A stretch of 64,000 nucleotides of DNA from CAILZL01 sp963791615. Lineage in GTDB: Bacteria; Pseudomonadota; Gammaproteobacteria; Steroidobacterales; Steroidobacteraceae. Made by a program: the position numbers and the translations under genes. This document shows, piece by piece, positions 29,569 to 40,278 of this stretch. Position 1 is the stretch's first letter; every line of letters begins with the position of its first letter. Below the pieces are notes generated by a model that searched no databases, was not told the origin of the DNA, and saw only the letters and a program-made list of their open reading frames with translations. The stretch spans positions 1,662,926 to 1,726,925 of the forward strand of contig CAWBTE010000006.1 in NCBI GenBank assembly GCA_963791615.1. Reading direction: 5' to 3'.

Positions 29569-32499
29569 GTGTCCGCACCCGAGCCGATCGAGCCCGACCC
29601 CACCCCCGAGCGCGCAACGCTCGAGATCCTGTGGCAGCAGGACGTCAGCGCGACCGTGCTCGCGCGCGGCCCCGACGGCTCGCTCTCGGCCGGCGGGCTG
29701 CAGGTCGGGATCCCCGCCGTCTCCGATCTGGCGGAGCTCGGGCACGGCGCGACCGCACGCCGGGTCGGGCTCGCCGAGCTGATCGCGCCTCGCCGCCGAG
29801 CCGCCCGCCGACCTCGAGCTCGGCGGCTCCGCACGCGCGACCTTCGCCGTGCTCGAGCTCGCCGCGCGCTCCGTCACGGAAGGCCTGCTCCACCCGCAGC
29901 TCCAGCACGGCGGGCGCACGTGGCTCGCCTACTGGGGCGCGACGATCGACGAGTCGGTGCAGGAGGCGCTCGACGCGATCGCCGCCGCGCTGCCGGCCGT
30001 CTGCGCCGACGCGTTCGACGGCGACCGCGACGCGCTCGTGCACGACCTCTACGCGTGCGCCGTCGACCAGATCGCCCGCGACCGCCTCCGCACGGCGGGC
30101 GTGCGGCTCGGCAACCGGCTCATGCGCAACCGGCCGAGCGCACCCGAGCTGTTCCTCGACGGCCTCACCTCGGTCGAGCCCGGAGCTGCCGCCGCACGCG
30201 GGGCTCGGCGCGCTCGAGCGGCGGCTCACCGACTGGGTCGACCGCGGCCTCGAGCGCCGCTCCAGCGCACCGTGGCTCCTCAGCCTCCGGCTCGACGAGC
30301 GCGACCGAGCGAGCGCGAGCCCGGCGGCTCGTCCACCGTCGTGCTCGAGCTGTGGCTGCAGGCGGCCGACGATCCGACGCTCGCCCTCCCCACCTCGCTC
30401 CTGCACGACGGCGGGGACGCGGTGTTCGGCTTCCTCCGCTCGGCCGACCCGCGGATCGCCGTGCACCGCCAGCTCGGGCTGATCGAGCCCGTCCTCGCCG
30501 AGGGCGGCCTCGCCTTCGACCCGGTCGAGCCGACCACGCTCGAGCTCGACGACGACGACGTCCGCTTCGTGCTCCGCACCGCGATCCCGAAGCTGGAGGA
30601 GCTCGGCGTGCCCGTGCTGCTGCCGCGGAACTGGGTCAGCTCGGCCGAGCCGGCTGCGCGTCAACCTCACCGCGACGAGCACGACGCGCACGCTCGAGCG
30701 GCCTCCTCACGACCGACGCCCTCGCCCGGTTCGACTGGAAGCTCGCGATCGGCGACACGACCCTCACCGAGGAGGAGCTGGCCGAGCTCGCGGCCGCCAA
30801 GGAGCCGCTGATCCGGGTCCAGGGCCGCTGGCACGCGTTGCGCCGCTCCGAGGTCGAGAAGGCCCTGCTCTTCCTCGACCGCCGGCGCGAGGGCTCGGTC
30901 GTCGACCTCGTCCGCGCCGTCTCGGGCGTCGAGCTCGAGGATGCCGGGCTCGAGCTCGGCGAGGTCACGCTCGACGACGCGCTCGGCGCGCTGCTCGACG
31001 GGCGGCGACGAGCGGCGCTACGAGCCCCTCGGCACCCCGGCGGCGATGACGCAGCCGCTCTTCCCGTTCCAGGAGCGCGGCCACGGCTGGCTGCGGCTGC
31101 TCGGCGACCTCGGGATCGGCGCCATCCTCGCCGACGACATGGGGCTCGGCAAGACCGTGCAGGCGATCGCGATGCTGACCTCCGAGCGGGAGCAGTTCGG
31201 CGCCGACGCGTTCGGCCCCACCCTCGTCGTCTGCCCGATGAGCGTCACGCGCCAGTGGGCCCGCGAGATCGAGCGGTTCGCGCCCTCGCTCCGCGTGCAC
31301 GTGCACCACGGCGGCGAGCGGCTGAGCGGCGAGGAGCTGGCGGACGTCGCCCGCGCGAGCGACGTCGTCATCACCTCGTACGACATCGCCACGCGCGACG
31401 TCGACGCGCTCGCGGCGGTCACCTGGGACCGGCTCCTGCTCGACGAGGCGCAGGACGTCAAGAACCCCGCCACGAAGCGGGCCCGCGCCCTGCGCCGGCT
31501 CGACGCGCGCCGCACGCTCGCGATGACCGGCACGCCGATCGAGAACCGCCTCGACGAGCTCTGGGCGATCATGGACATCGTCAACCCGGGCCTGCTCGGC
31601 TCGCGCGAGCGGTTCCAGCGCACCTTCGCGCGGCCGATCGAGGCGCACGGCGACACCCGGCTCGCTCGAGCGCCTGCGGGCGATGGTGCAGCCGTTCATC
31701 CTGCGGCGGCCCAAGGACAGCCCCGAGGTGGAGCTGGAGCTGCCGGAGATCACGGTCACGAAGGAGTACTGCCGGCTCACGCTCGAGCAGGCGAGCCTCT
31801 ACCGCGCCACCGTCGACCGCTGGATGCCGCGGATCGAGGAGCACGAGAAGAGCTTCGGCCGCCGCGGCGCCGTGCTCGCGATGCTGAGCCAGCTGAAGCA
31901 GGTGTGCAACCACCCCGAGATGGTGCTCGCCACCGGCCGCCCGCTCGCGGGCCGCTCGGGCAAGCTCGAGCGCCTCGTCGAGCTGCTCGAGGCGATGCCG
32001 CGCGACGACAAGGCGCTCGTCTTCACCCAGTACCCCGGCTTCGACCGGATCGTGCCGCACCTGCACGAGCGCCTCGGCCGCGAGATCGGCTTCTTCCACG
32101 GCGGCCTGCCGGCGCGGCAGCGCGACGAGCTCGTGGCGTCGTTCACCGAGCCCGAGGGGCCGTCCGTGCTCGTGATCTCGATCCGGGCCGGCGGCCGCGG
32201 CCTCAACCTCCCGGCCGCGAACCACGTCTTCCACTTCGACCGCTGGTGGAACCCCGCCGTCGAGCAGCAGGCGACCGACCGCGCGTACCGCTTCGGCCAG
32301 CACAAGGACGTCTTCGTCCACAGCCTCATCTGCACCGCGACGCTCGAGGAGCGGATCGACGAGCTGCTCGACTCGAAGCGCGAGCTCGCGGAGAAGGTCG
32401 TCGCCGGCCGGGCCGACGACTGGCTCGGCGAGCTCGATCTCGACGCGATCCGCGCGGCCGTCTCGTTGTCGCGACACCGCGGTCGAGGAGGCGGCGTGA
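29569..32499 (+). CDS. SNF2-family DNA helicase/translocase
   Basis: About 970 residues. A long N-terminal region (29569-31010) includes DFKLAIGD-like text (FDWKLAIGDTTLTEEELAEL), as in bacterial SNF2 proteins with a DUF3670-type domain. The motor has motif I ADDMGLGKTVQ, Ia LVVCPMSVTRQWAREIERF, II LLLDEAQDVKN, III MTGTPIENRLDELW, and the second lobe ending RAGGRGLNLPAANHVFHFDR, WWNPAVEQQATDRAYRFGQ. It moves on double-stranded DNA and remodels complexes. Frame changes occur near 29795, 30185, 30305, 30650, 31005, 31665 and 32480. A TATCCT lies nine bases before GTG 29569. Confidence 0.88.
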
Positions 32500-33241
32500 C
32501 GGTGCTGAACGAGGGCCGGCCCGTCTTCGTGGACGGCGACGACGACCGCATCGGCCGCGGGCCGTGGGCCCGCTGGCTCGCGACGTCGGTCGTTCCCGAC
32601 GAGGGCTCGCCCCGCGCCGAGCGCGGCCGCATCCTCGCCCGCACGGGCCACGTCCACAGCGTCTCGGTCGTCGAGGGCGCGATCACGGCCCAGGTGATCG
32701 GGTCGGGTGGCGCCGAGTACCGGGTCGGGCTCGCCGCCGACCCCGTCTCGCCCCGCGTCTGGGCCGCGGTGATCGGGTCGCCGCGGGGACGCACGCTCTT
32801 CGAGGCCGCGGCCGCCGGACGCGATCAGTCCCTCCAGCTCGAGCACGCGATGACCGTCGACTGGGACGAGCCCCTGATCCCGCCGGCCCGGTCGGTGCGA
32901 CGCTCGTGCACCTGCCCCGATGCCGACTACAGCGGTGCCTGCAAGCACGTGATCGCGCTCGCCTACGTGGTTGCGGACGCGATCGACACCGATCCGTCGC
33001 TGCTCCTCGCGTGGCGCGGCTGCACCGCGGAGGCGACCAGAGAGCGGGCGCCGGTCGCGGCAGCTCCCGTCGGGCGATCCGTGGGCCGCCGGGACGCTGC
33101 CCGAGCTCGGCGCCGGCACGGCGCGCTGCCCGTGGGCTCCGTGCTGAAGCGGCTCGGCGCGAGCGGGCTCGTCGTCGACGGCCTCGATCTGCGCGACGCG
33201 CTCGAGCCCGCCTACGCGGCGTTCGCCGGCAGGCCGCCTAG
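32496..33241 (+). CDS. SWIM zinc-finger protein, partner of the SNF2 helicase
   Basis: GTG 32496 overlaps the helicase stop (GTGA). The SWIM motif CxCx8CxH is visible in SCTCPDADYSGACKHVIALA. The N-terminal part, VHSVSVVEGAITAQVIGSGG, is a strand-rich domain typical of these partners. The end, LPVGSVLKRLGASGLVVDGL, is restored after shifts near 33040 and 33115. SNF2-SWIM neighbours are known in many bacteria and are thought to act together on DNA; the role is unsettled. Confidence 0.82.
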
Positions 33242-33249
33242 GACCACGA

Positions 33250-33285
33250 CGGCGGTGAGGGGCGCCGGAGCGCCCCTCACCGCCG
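33250..33285. terminator. Perfect 16-bp hairpin between convergent genes
   Basis: CGGCGGTGAGGGGCGC pairs exactly with GCGCCCCTCACCGCCG around CGGA. It lies nine bases after the SWIM gene stop and 30 bases before the stop of the leftward gene, so it can act for both. This is the strongest hairpin in the window. Confidence 0.8.
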
Positions 33286-33315
33286 CTGGGTCGAGTGCTC
33301 GAACCTCGTTCGTGG

Positions 33316-33961
33316 CTACGCGAACGCGAGCGAGGCCGGTTGTCGTCGAGGACGACGACGCTCCGTCCGTCGGAGGCGCGAGGCCGAGACCCGGCCCCAT
33401 GCCCATCCCGTGACCACCGGGACCGCCCGGCCCGCCGTGATGGCCCATGCCCACCGGCGCCGAAGCCGGGGAACGTGGCGGCGTCGATCTTCGCCTTCAG
33501 CTCGGTGGCGTACTTCTCGGTGATGTTCCCGGCCTTGAGGGCCTCGTCGACGCGGGCCTTGGCCTGCGCCTTCTGCGCGTCGCTGTAGGCGGCGTTCAGC
33601 TTCGCCTCCGTCGTGCCGAGCTGCTTCGCGACACCCGCAGCCGTTGCGAGCCGCATCGGCAGGCATGCCGTCGGCCAGGGCGTCCTTCAGGGTCGCTGCT
33701 TCGGCGGCCGTGATCTCGTCGGCGGCGAGTGCCGCGTCGATGCGGGCGGTCGCGGCCGCCTTGATCGCCGCATTGAGCTTCGCCGTCGTCGTGCCGAGGT
33801 TCTTCGCCACCGCGGCGTCGAAGCTCGGCCCGGTCGGCGATGCGGGCGGCCTCCTGCTTCAGGTCACCGCCACCCGTCGCCGCGATCGCCGTGCCGACGC
33901 CCACCATCAGGGCGAGCGCCGTCACCGTCGCGAACACCATGCGTACCTTCGTGAGTCTCAT
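33316..33961 (-). CDS. Secreted helical protein with an internal duplication and a Gly/His-rich tail
   Basis: The signal peptide reads VFATVTALALMVGVGTAIAA. Two related helical units follow: VAKNLGTTTAKLNAAIKAAA with ADEITAAEAATLKDAL, and VAKQLGTTEAKLNAAYSDAQ with AGNITEKYATELKAKI. The tail is rich in Gly, His and Met (GHHGGPGGPGGHGMGMGPG). AAGGAGACGG precedes ATG 33961. Shifts near 33825, 33665 and 33465 split it. The stop at 33316 is preferred, because reading on would cross the terminator hairpin. The tail could bind metal; that is inference. Confidence 0.7.
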
Positions 33962-34100
33962 CGTTCCGTCTCCTTTCGGGAGATTTCGAGGTGAGCCCAT
34001 CGAAGCGCCGCGGCCTGGGAGCAGCCTGTGGCCGACGGTAGGAGGTTCGTGTGAGTGGCAGAGGGCCGCGGCGAAAGGCTGAAGCCTGTCGCCGCACCGT

Positions 34101-34796
34101 TCAGCCGTGGAGGATGTTGACCGCCCGGGCGGCCACGATCAGCACCGTCACCGCTGCGACCAGCGACTCGATCGCCATGGACAGCTTCGCCCGGTGGGTC
34201 AGCGGCATCGCGTCGGTGGGGCTGAAGGCGATCGAGTTGGTGACCGCGACGTAGAGGTAGTCCTTCAGCACCGGTGTCCAGCCGGCGCGGGCGAGCGAGG
34301 GGTTCTCGTCCTGGGGGAACTGGAAGTCGGGCACGACGCGGTGATCCGCGAGTGCCCGCGCGACCGGGCCACCACAGTCGATCTCCCAGAAGACGAGCGA
34401 GAAGGTGATCACGTTCACGACCAGGACGACGGCGGCACTCGCGAGCAACTGCGGGCCGGTCATGTCGCCGCCGCCAGCGACGAGCGACCCCAGCACGAGA
34501 CCGACGGCGACCAGGTTCGCGACCGCCAGAATGCCGAGCAGGCTCACGGCAGCCTTCCGCCGGTGCCGGCTCGAAACGCCCATCCGGCCGAGCCCGAGCA
34601 GGAAGACGAGGGCGAGCACCAGGGCCGGCAGGGCGAGCACCAGCCAGACCCACCAGTCGTTGGCGGCGTAGAGCCGCCAGTCGCGCCAGGCGCTGTTCGC
34701 CGCCAGGAGCACGTCGACGAGCACGGCGACGAAGACGAAGGGCGCGGCCTCGCGTCGCGCGACGTGCTGGACGTCCTCGAGACGGTTGTTCCGCAC
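34101..34796 (-). CDS. DUF1345-like / ion-channel-related membrane protein
   Basis: Intact, about 231 residues, with six or so membrane helices: FVFVAVLVDVLLAANSAWRD, VWLVLALPALVLALVFLLGL, LLASAAVVLVVNVITFSLVF. The segment DYLYVAVTNSIAFSPTDAMP, LTHRAKLSMAIESL resembles the pore-loop region of two-helix potassium-channel-like domains seen in DUF1345 proteins. GTG 34796 gives start VRNNRLEDVQ. Function unknown. Confidence 0.7.
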   Translation of the reverse strand: MRNNRLEDVQHVARREAAPFVFVAVLVDVLLAANSAWRDWRLYAANDWWVWLVLALPALVLALVFLLGLGRMGVSSRHRRKAAVSLLGILAVANLVAVGLVLGSLVAGGGDMTGPQLLASAAVVLVVNVITFSLVFWEIDCGGPVARALADHRVVPDFQFPQDENPSLARAGWTPVLKDYLYVAVTNSIAFSPTDAMPLTHRAKLSMAIESLVAAVTVLIVAARAVNILHG

Positions 34797-34876
34797 GGCT
34801 GACCGTTCGCCGTCGGAGCGGCCACACCTACGCCGGCCGACCACCCCCGGCGACAGGCTGGGGCCTGCGCGCTCTA

Positions 34877-35861
34877 GGAGCACGATGCCGTCGATCTCGT
34901 CGAGCTCGGCCTGCGAGAACTCGAGGTGCTCGAGCGCTGCGAGGTTCTGCTCGAGCTGCGCCACGCTGCTCGCGCCGACGAGCGTCGAGGTGACCCGCGC
35001 GTCGCGCAGCGTCCAGGCGAGCGCCATCTGGGCGAGTGACTGGCGCCGCCCGGCCGCGATCTCGTTCAGCGCCTGCACCCGGGCGAGCGTCTCCTCCGTG
35101 AGCGCGTCGGGAGAGAGCGAGTCGTCGCGACTCGCGCGCGACCCCTCCGGGATGCCGTTCAGGTAGCGGTCGGTGAGCACGCCCTGCGCGAGCGGCGAGA
35201 AGGTGATGCACCCGACGCCGAGGTCTCCGAGCGCGTCCAGGAGGTCCGGCTCGATCCACCGGTTCAGCAGCGAGTACGAGGGCTGGTGGATCAGCAGCGG
35301 CGTGCCGAGGTCGCGGAGGATCGCGGCGGCCTCGCGCGTCTTCTCCGCCGAGTAGGACGAGATCCCCACGTAGAGGGCCTTGCCCTGCCGCACAGCGCTG
35401 TCGAGCGCACCCATCGTCTCCTCGAGCGGCGTGGCGGTGTCGAACCGGTGCGAGTAGAAGATGTCGACGTAGTCGAGCCCCATTCGCTGCAGGCTCTGGT
35501 CGAGGCTGGCGAGGAGGTACTTCCGCGAGCCTCCGTCGCCGTAGGGGCCGGGCCACATGTCGTAGCCCGCCTTCGTCGAGATGATCAGCTCGTCCCGGTA
35601 GGGCCGGAGATCGTCGCGCAGCAGGCGCCCGAAGCTCTCCTCGGCCGACCCGTACGGCGGCCCGTAGTTGTTCGCGAGGTCGAAGTGCGTGACGCCGAGG
35701 TCGAAGGCCCGCCGCACGATTGCCCGGCCCGTCTCGAGCGGGTTGATGCCGCCGAAGTTCTGCCAGAGGCCGAGCGAGATCGCGGGCAGCACGAGGCCGC
35801 TGCCGCCACACCGGTTGAAGCGCATCTGGTCGTAGCGGTCGTCGGCGGCGACGTAGGTCAT
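34877..35861 (-). CDS. Aldo/keto reductase, L-glyceraldehyde-3-phosphate-reductase-like
   Basis: About 328 residues with a TIM barrel. The catalytic Asp and Tyr are in FDLANNYGPPYGSAEESFGR, the Lys in DELIISTKAGYDMWPGPYGD and the His in YVDIFYSHRFDTATPLEETM. The sequence LLIHQPSYSLLNRWIEPDLL is close to YghZ/GpR family members, which reduce methylglyoxal or glyceraldehyde phosphate with NADPH. ATG 35861 has GAGAGG nine bases upstream. A shift at the C-terminus is needed to reach TAG near 34877. It diverges from a second, unrelated-subfamily aldo/keto reductase. Confidence 0.82.
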
Positions 35862-35956
35862 CGGGTTCATCCTCTCTCGACGGTGCGCCTCTGGGCCGAA
35901 CCTAGCCGATCGGGGCGGCAGAGGGATCCGCCTCCGTTGCAGCCTGCTCCGTCCCG

Positions 35957-35962
35957 TACGAT
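35957..35962 (+). promoter_or_regulatory. TACGAT -10 element, leaderless start
   Basis: TACGAT, seven bases, ATG 35970. There is no purine-rich ribosome site before this ATG, in contrast with the divergent reductase gene. Confidence 0.5.
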
Positions 35963-35969
35963 CGTGCCG

Positions 35970-36944
35970 ATGGAGGAGCACCCCCTCGGCGGCAGCGGGA
36001 TCGCGATCACGCGGATCGTGCTCGGCTGCGGCGGTTTCGGCGGGATCGGATCGTCTCCCGCCTGTTCGGGCAGGGGACGTCGAAGGACGAGGCGTTCCGG
36101 ATCATGGACACCGCCTGGGAGCACGGGATCACCACTTTCGACACGGCCGACGCGTACGGCGGCGGCCGCAGCGAGAGCTTCATCGGCGAGTGGCTCGCGA
36201 CGAAGAGCACCGACGGTCCGGGACCGGATCGTGATCGCCACGAAGACGTTCAACCCGATGGACGAGGGGCACGATCACGGCCTCGGCCGCGTGCGCATCC
36301 GCCGTCAGCTCGAGTCGAGCCTGCGGCGCCTCGGGGTCGAGCGCGTGGCGCTCTACCTCCCGCACGCCTTCGACCCGGACACCCCGCAGGAGGAGACGCT
36401 GCAGGCCTTCGGCGACCTCGTGCGCGCGGGCAAGATCGGCGCGGTCGGGGCTTCGAACTTCACGGGTGAGCAGCTCGCCGAGGCGCTCGAGCTGTCCGAG
36501 TTGGAGGGGCTGCCGCGCTACGAGTGGGTGCAGAACGGCTTCTCGCTCCTCGCGCAGGGCGACCGCGAGTCGGTCTTCCCCGTCTGCCGCGAGCACGGCC
36601 TCGGCTACACGCCGTTCAGCCCTCTCGCGGGGGGATGGCTGGCCGGCGTCTACCGGCGCGGCGAGGCCCCGCCCACCGGATCGAGGATGGCGCTGCGCCC
36701 CGAGACGACTGCAGGCTACGCGACTGGCCAGGTCTTCGACATGCTGGAGGAGCTCGAACGGGAAGCCGCCGGCCGCGGCATCTCGATGGCGACGCTGGCG
36801 CTCGCCTGGACGCTGTCCCAGCCCGAGCTGACGGGCGTCATCGTCGGCCCCGACCACGCCGGCCAGCTGGCGGCGGCATTCGAGGCGCTCGACGTCCACC
36901 TCGCTCCCTGCGACCGCGACCGACTGACGGAGGTCTTCGCGTGA
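35970..36944 (+). CDS. Aldo/keto reductase
   Basis: About 325 residues. The catalytic Asp/Tyr are in GITTFDTADAYGGGRSESF and the Lys in RIVIATKTFNPMDEG. The His position is in VALYLPHAFDPDTPQEETL. NADPH-binding text is LGYTPFSPLAGGWLAGVYRR. Shifts near 36055 and 36222 split it. The substrate is unknown; potassium-channel beta-subunit-like members take small aldehydes and sugars. The stop overlaps the GTG of the ornithine-cyclodeaminase-like gene (GTGA), so they are co-translated. Confidence 0.82.
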   Translation: MEEHPLGGSGIAITRIVLGCGGFGGIGSSPACSGRGRRRTRRSGSWTPPGSTGSPLSTRPTRTAAAAARASSASGSRRRAPTVRDRIVIATKTFNPMDEGHDHGLGRVRIRRQLESSLRRLGVERVALYLPHAFDPDTPQEETLQAFGDLVRAGKIGAVGASNFTGEQLAEALELSELEGLPRYEWVQNGFSLLAQGDRESVFPVCREHGLGYTPFSPLAGGWLAGVYRRGEAPPTGSRMALRPETTAGYATGQVFDMLEELEREAAGRGISMATLALAWTLSQPELTGVIVGPDHAGQLAAAFEALDVHLAPCDRDRLTEVFA

Positions 36945-37911
36945 GCGTTCTCGTCCTCTCCGAGCACGACGTCCGTGAGCTGCTCGACATGGAGTCCTGC
37001 GTGGCGGCGATGGAGGACGTCCTGGCACGCCTGGCGCGCGGCGAGGTGACGAACCCTCTGCGCTCCCTGATGCTGCCGCCCGGCCCTGCGGTGATGGGCC
37101 TGATGCCCGCCCACGCCGGCGGCGAGGAGCCGGTGTTCGCGCTCAAGGAGATCGTGGTCGCCTCGGCGAACTCGGAGCGCGGGCTCGACCCGCACCAGGG
37201 CGCGGTGCTGCTGCACGACGGCGTCACCGGGCAGCTGCTCGCCGTCCTCAACGCGTCGCCCATCACCGAGATCCGGACCGCAGCGGTCTCGGCCGTCGCG
37301 ACGAAGCTGCTCGCCCGGCGCGGGTCGCGCACGGTCGCGGTGCTCGGCTCCGGCGTGCAGGGCCGGTCGCACGTCGACGCGATGCAGACCGTGCTCGGGG
37401 ACCCGATCATCCGCATCTGGAGCCGCACTCCGGCCCACGCGGAGGCGCTCGCACTCGAGACGCACTCGCTCGTGGCGGCATCCGTCGAGGAGGCGCTCGA
37501 CGGTGCCGACGTCGTCTGCACGGCGACCGCGGCCAGCGAGCCGATCGTGGAGCTGGGCTGGCTGGCGCCGGGGACTCACATCAATGCGGCAGGAGCGCTT
37601 CCCGGACGGGAGGGCGAGGGAGATCAGCTCGGAGACCGTGGCGGCGGCACGATTCTTCGTCGACCGGCGCGAGTCCACGTTCAACGAGGCCGGCGACTAC
37701 CTGCGCGCCGTCGAGGAGCAGGGCATCGGCCCCGACCACATCGTCGGCGGAGCTGGGCGAGCTCCTGAACGGCACCGTGGTGGGCCGTCGCTCGGACGAG
37801 GAGCTGACGCTGTTCAAGTCGTGCGGCATCGCCGCCGAGGACCTCGCAGCCGCGCAGCTGTGCGTCGCCCGGGCGCGCGAGCGCGGCGTCGGCGTCGAGG
37901 TCGACTTCTGA
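36941..37911 (+). CDS. Ornithine cyclodeaminase / mu-crystallin family protein
   Basis: About 322 residues. The NAD(P) fold reads SRTVAVLGSGVQGRSHVDAM. Other family segments are GGEEPVFALKEIVVASANSE, LLAVLNASPITEIRTAAVSA and AAARFFVDRRESTFNEAGDY. Members are amino-acid or ketimine dehydrogenases or cyclodeaminases; the exact substrate is not told by the sequence. Shifts near 37600 and 37755 split it; the second is an extra G before GAGCTG. It is coupled upstream to the reductase and downstream to the YcaQ-like gene by four-base overlaps. Confidence 0.82.
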
Positions 37912-39036
37912 TCTCGCTCACGGCTCTGCGCCGCCTCGCGATCTCCGCGCAGGGGTACGCGCCTCGCTCCCGCGCGGGCTCGGCGCGCGAGGTCGAGGAG
38001 ACGATCCGGAGACTCTCGTGCGTCCAGCTCGACTCGATCTCGGCCGTCGAGCGCAGCCACCGCATCGCGATCGCCTCCCGGGTCAGGGGCCTACCGCGAG
38101 GAGACCGTCTCCGGGCTCTTGCGGCAGGGCCGGGTGTTCGAGTACTGGGCCCACGAGGCATGCCTGCTGCCGGTCGAGGAGTGGCCGCTCTTCGCCGCCC
38201 AGATGCGCGAGGGTGGGCGCCGCTGGTACGGCGACGTCGGCGAGACACACCCGCACCTCGCGGAGGAGATCCTGGCCGAGATCCGGGCCAGGGGCGCTCT
38301 CGGGTCACGGCATTTCGAGGGAACGAGCGAGGGAGGGATGTGGAACTGGAAGCCGGCGAAGGCGATGCTCGACCGGCTCTGGAACCACGGCGACCTCGTG
38401 ATCGCGGGGCGGCAGGGCTTCCAGCGACTCTACGACCTGCCGGAGCGGGTGATCCCGAAGGAGGTGCTCGACGCCCCCGTTCCCGGCGAGCCGGAGCGCC
38501 TGCGGGCGCTCGTCCTCAAGGCGGTCGCCGCACGGGGAGCGCTGACGGAGGCCGGCGTCGTCGAGCACTGGCGGCTGAAGGGCGGCGTCGCGCGCGTTCG
38601 GCCCGTCGCCGACGGGCTCGTCGCGGACGGCCTCCTCGAGCGCGTCCCGGTCGAGGACGGCGGCGCGCCCGTGCTCGTCCCTTCCGGGGCCGACCTCGAG
38701 CCCGACGCGCCGACCGCCGCGGTGCTGCTGTCGCCGTTCGACAACCTGCTCTGGGACCGGCCGTTCGCGCGGCGCGTGCTCGGCTTCGACCACCTGATCG
38801 AGGTCTACAAGAAGGAGCACGAGCGCCGGTACGGCTACTACGTGCTGCCGTTGCTCTGGCGCGACCGCATCGTCGGCCGCGCCGACCTCAAGTCCGAGCG
38901 CGGCGAGGGAGCGCTCGTCCTGAAGGCGTTTCATCGCGAGCGTGGCGTCCGCGCCTCGGCCGCTCTCGACGACGCGCTCGACCGGGCGCTCGACCGGCTC
39001 CGCCGTGCCTGCGGGCTCGAGACGGTGCGCCGCTGA
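37908..39036 (+). CDS. YcaQ/AlkX-type winged-helix DNA glycosylase family protein
   Basis: The family motif CVQLDSISAVERSH sits near the N-terminus and the catalytic-region motif LLSPFDNLLWDRPFARRVLG near the C-terminus, as in YcaQ, which removes bases from DNA interstrand crosslinks. One shift near 38093 splits it; RVFEYWAHEACLLPVEEWPL follows. No ATG, GTG or TTG lies at the expected start. CTG 37908 overlaps the preceding stop as CTGA and gives LISLTALRRLAISAQGY, which matches where homologs begin. Confidence 0.75.
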
Positions 39037-39067
39037 CGGCCAGCGTCACCGGCCGCCGCCAGCCGAC

Positions 39068-39073
39068 TAGGAT
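39068..39073 (+). promoter_or_regulatory. TAGGAT -10 element, leaderless start
   Basis: TAGGAT, six bases, ATG 39080, with no ribosome-binding purine run between. Confidence 0.55.
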
Positions 39074-39079
39074 CAAGCG

Positions 39080-40278
39080 ATGGACTTCGAGACGCGCGCG
39101 ATCCACGTCGGGCAGGAGCCCGACCCGGCCACGGGAGCCGTGACGACCCCGATCTACCAGACCTCCACGTACGTCCAGGAGGCGGTGGGCGTCCACAAGG
39201 GCTACGACTACGCCCGCGTCGGCAACCCGACGCGGACCGCGCTCGAGGAGTGCCTCGCCTCGCTCGAGTCCGCGGCCTTCGGGCACGCCTTCTCGTCCGG
39301 GCTCGGAGCGGCGACGACGATCATGCATCTCGTCGACCCGGGCGAGCGGCTCGTCTGCGTGAACGACGTCTACGGCGGCATGTACCGCATGTTCTCGCAG
39401 GTCTACGAGCCGAAGGGGTACGCCTTCGACTACGTCACGCCCCACGAGGTCTCCACGAACCTCGCCGCTCACCTCGACGAGCGCACGCGCATGGTCTGGA
39501 TCGAGTCGCCCACGAACCCGCTGCTCAACGTCGTCGACATCCGGGCCGCAGCCGCTGCCGCGCACGCCGCCGGCGCGCTGCTCGTCGTCGACAACACCTT
39601 CGCGACGCCCTACCTGCAGCAGCCACTCGAGCTCGGAGCCGACATCGTCGTGCACTCGACGACGAAGTACCTCGGCGGGCACTCGGACGTCGTCGGCGGC
39701 TTCACCGCCACGAACGACCCCACGATCGCCGAGCGCCTCCGCTTCCTGCAGAAGTCGCTCGGCGCCGTGCCGGGGCCGTTCGACGCGTGGCTCGTGCTGC
39801 GCGGGCTGAAGACGCTCGCGGTGCGGATGCGCCAGCACTGCGAGAACGCGCGCGCCGTCGTCGCATTTCTCCAGGAGCACCCGAGCGTGACCGAGGTGCT
39901 CTATCCCGGCCTGCCCGACCACCCGGGGCACGAGATCGCCGCCCGCCAGATGCGCGATTTCGGCGGCATGGTCTCGTTCCTCCTCGAGTCCGAGGAGGAG
40001 GCCGTCGAGATGGTCGCCCGCACGAAGGTCTGGGCGCTCGCCGAGAGCCTCGGCGGCGTCGAGAGCCTGATCGAGCATCCGTTCCGGATGACGCACGCCG
40101 CGACGGCGAGCGGCCCGTTCGCCTCGCCGCGCAATCTCGTGCGGTTGTCCGCCGGAATCGAGTCGGCCGACGACCTGGTCGCCGACCTCGCGCAGGCGCT
40201 CGCACCCGTCCGCGCCGCCTCGGCCGGTGCGGCCTGCGGCGAGGGGCTTCACCGTCGCCTCGGCGGCTCGGCCCGTGA
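39080..40278 (+). CDS. Cystathionine gamma-synthase/lyase family PLP enzyme
   Basis: About 390 residues, nearly intact. Family start FETRAIHVGQEPDPATGAVT and TPIYQTSTYV. The PLP-Lys lies in IVVHSTTKYLGGHSDVVGG, after LLVVDNTFATPYLQQPLELG. The C-terminal substrate part is WALAESLGGVESLIEHP and RLSAGIESADDLVADL. The reaction is gamma- or beta-elimination/replacement in methionine-cysteine exchange; synthase and lyase cannot be separated safely. A late shift is needed to reach TGA 40276-40278, which overlaps the next gene by one base. Confidence 0.88.

Noticed and set aside
24305..33241. Programmed ribosomal frameshifting or mass gene decay as an explanation for the many frame breaks
   Set aside because: The breaks affect nearly every kind of gene, often several per gene and sometimes in self-cancelling pairs (27705-27740), lack slippery-site structure, and preserve all catalytic motifs. 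Sequence error is the simpler reading.
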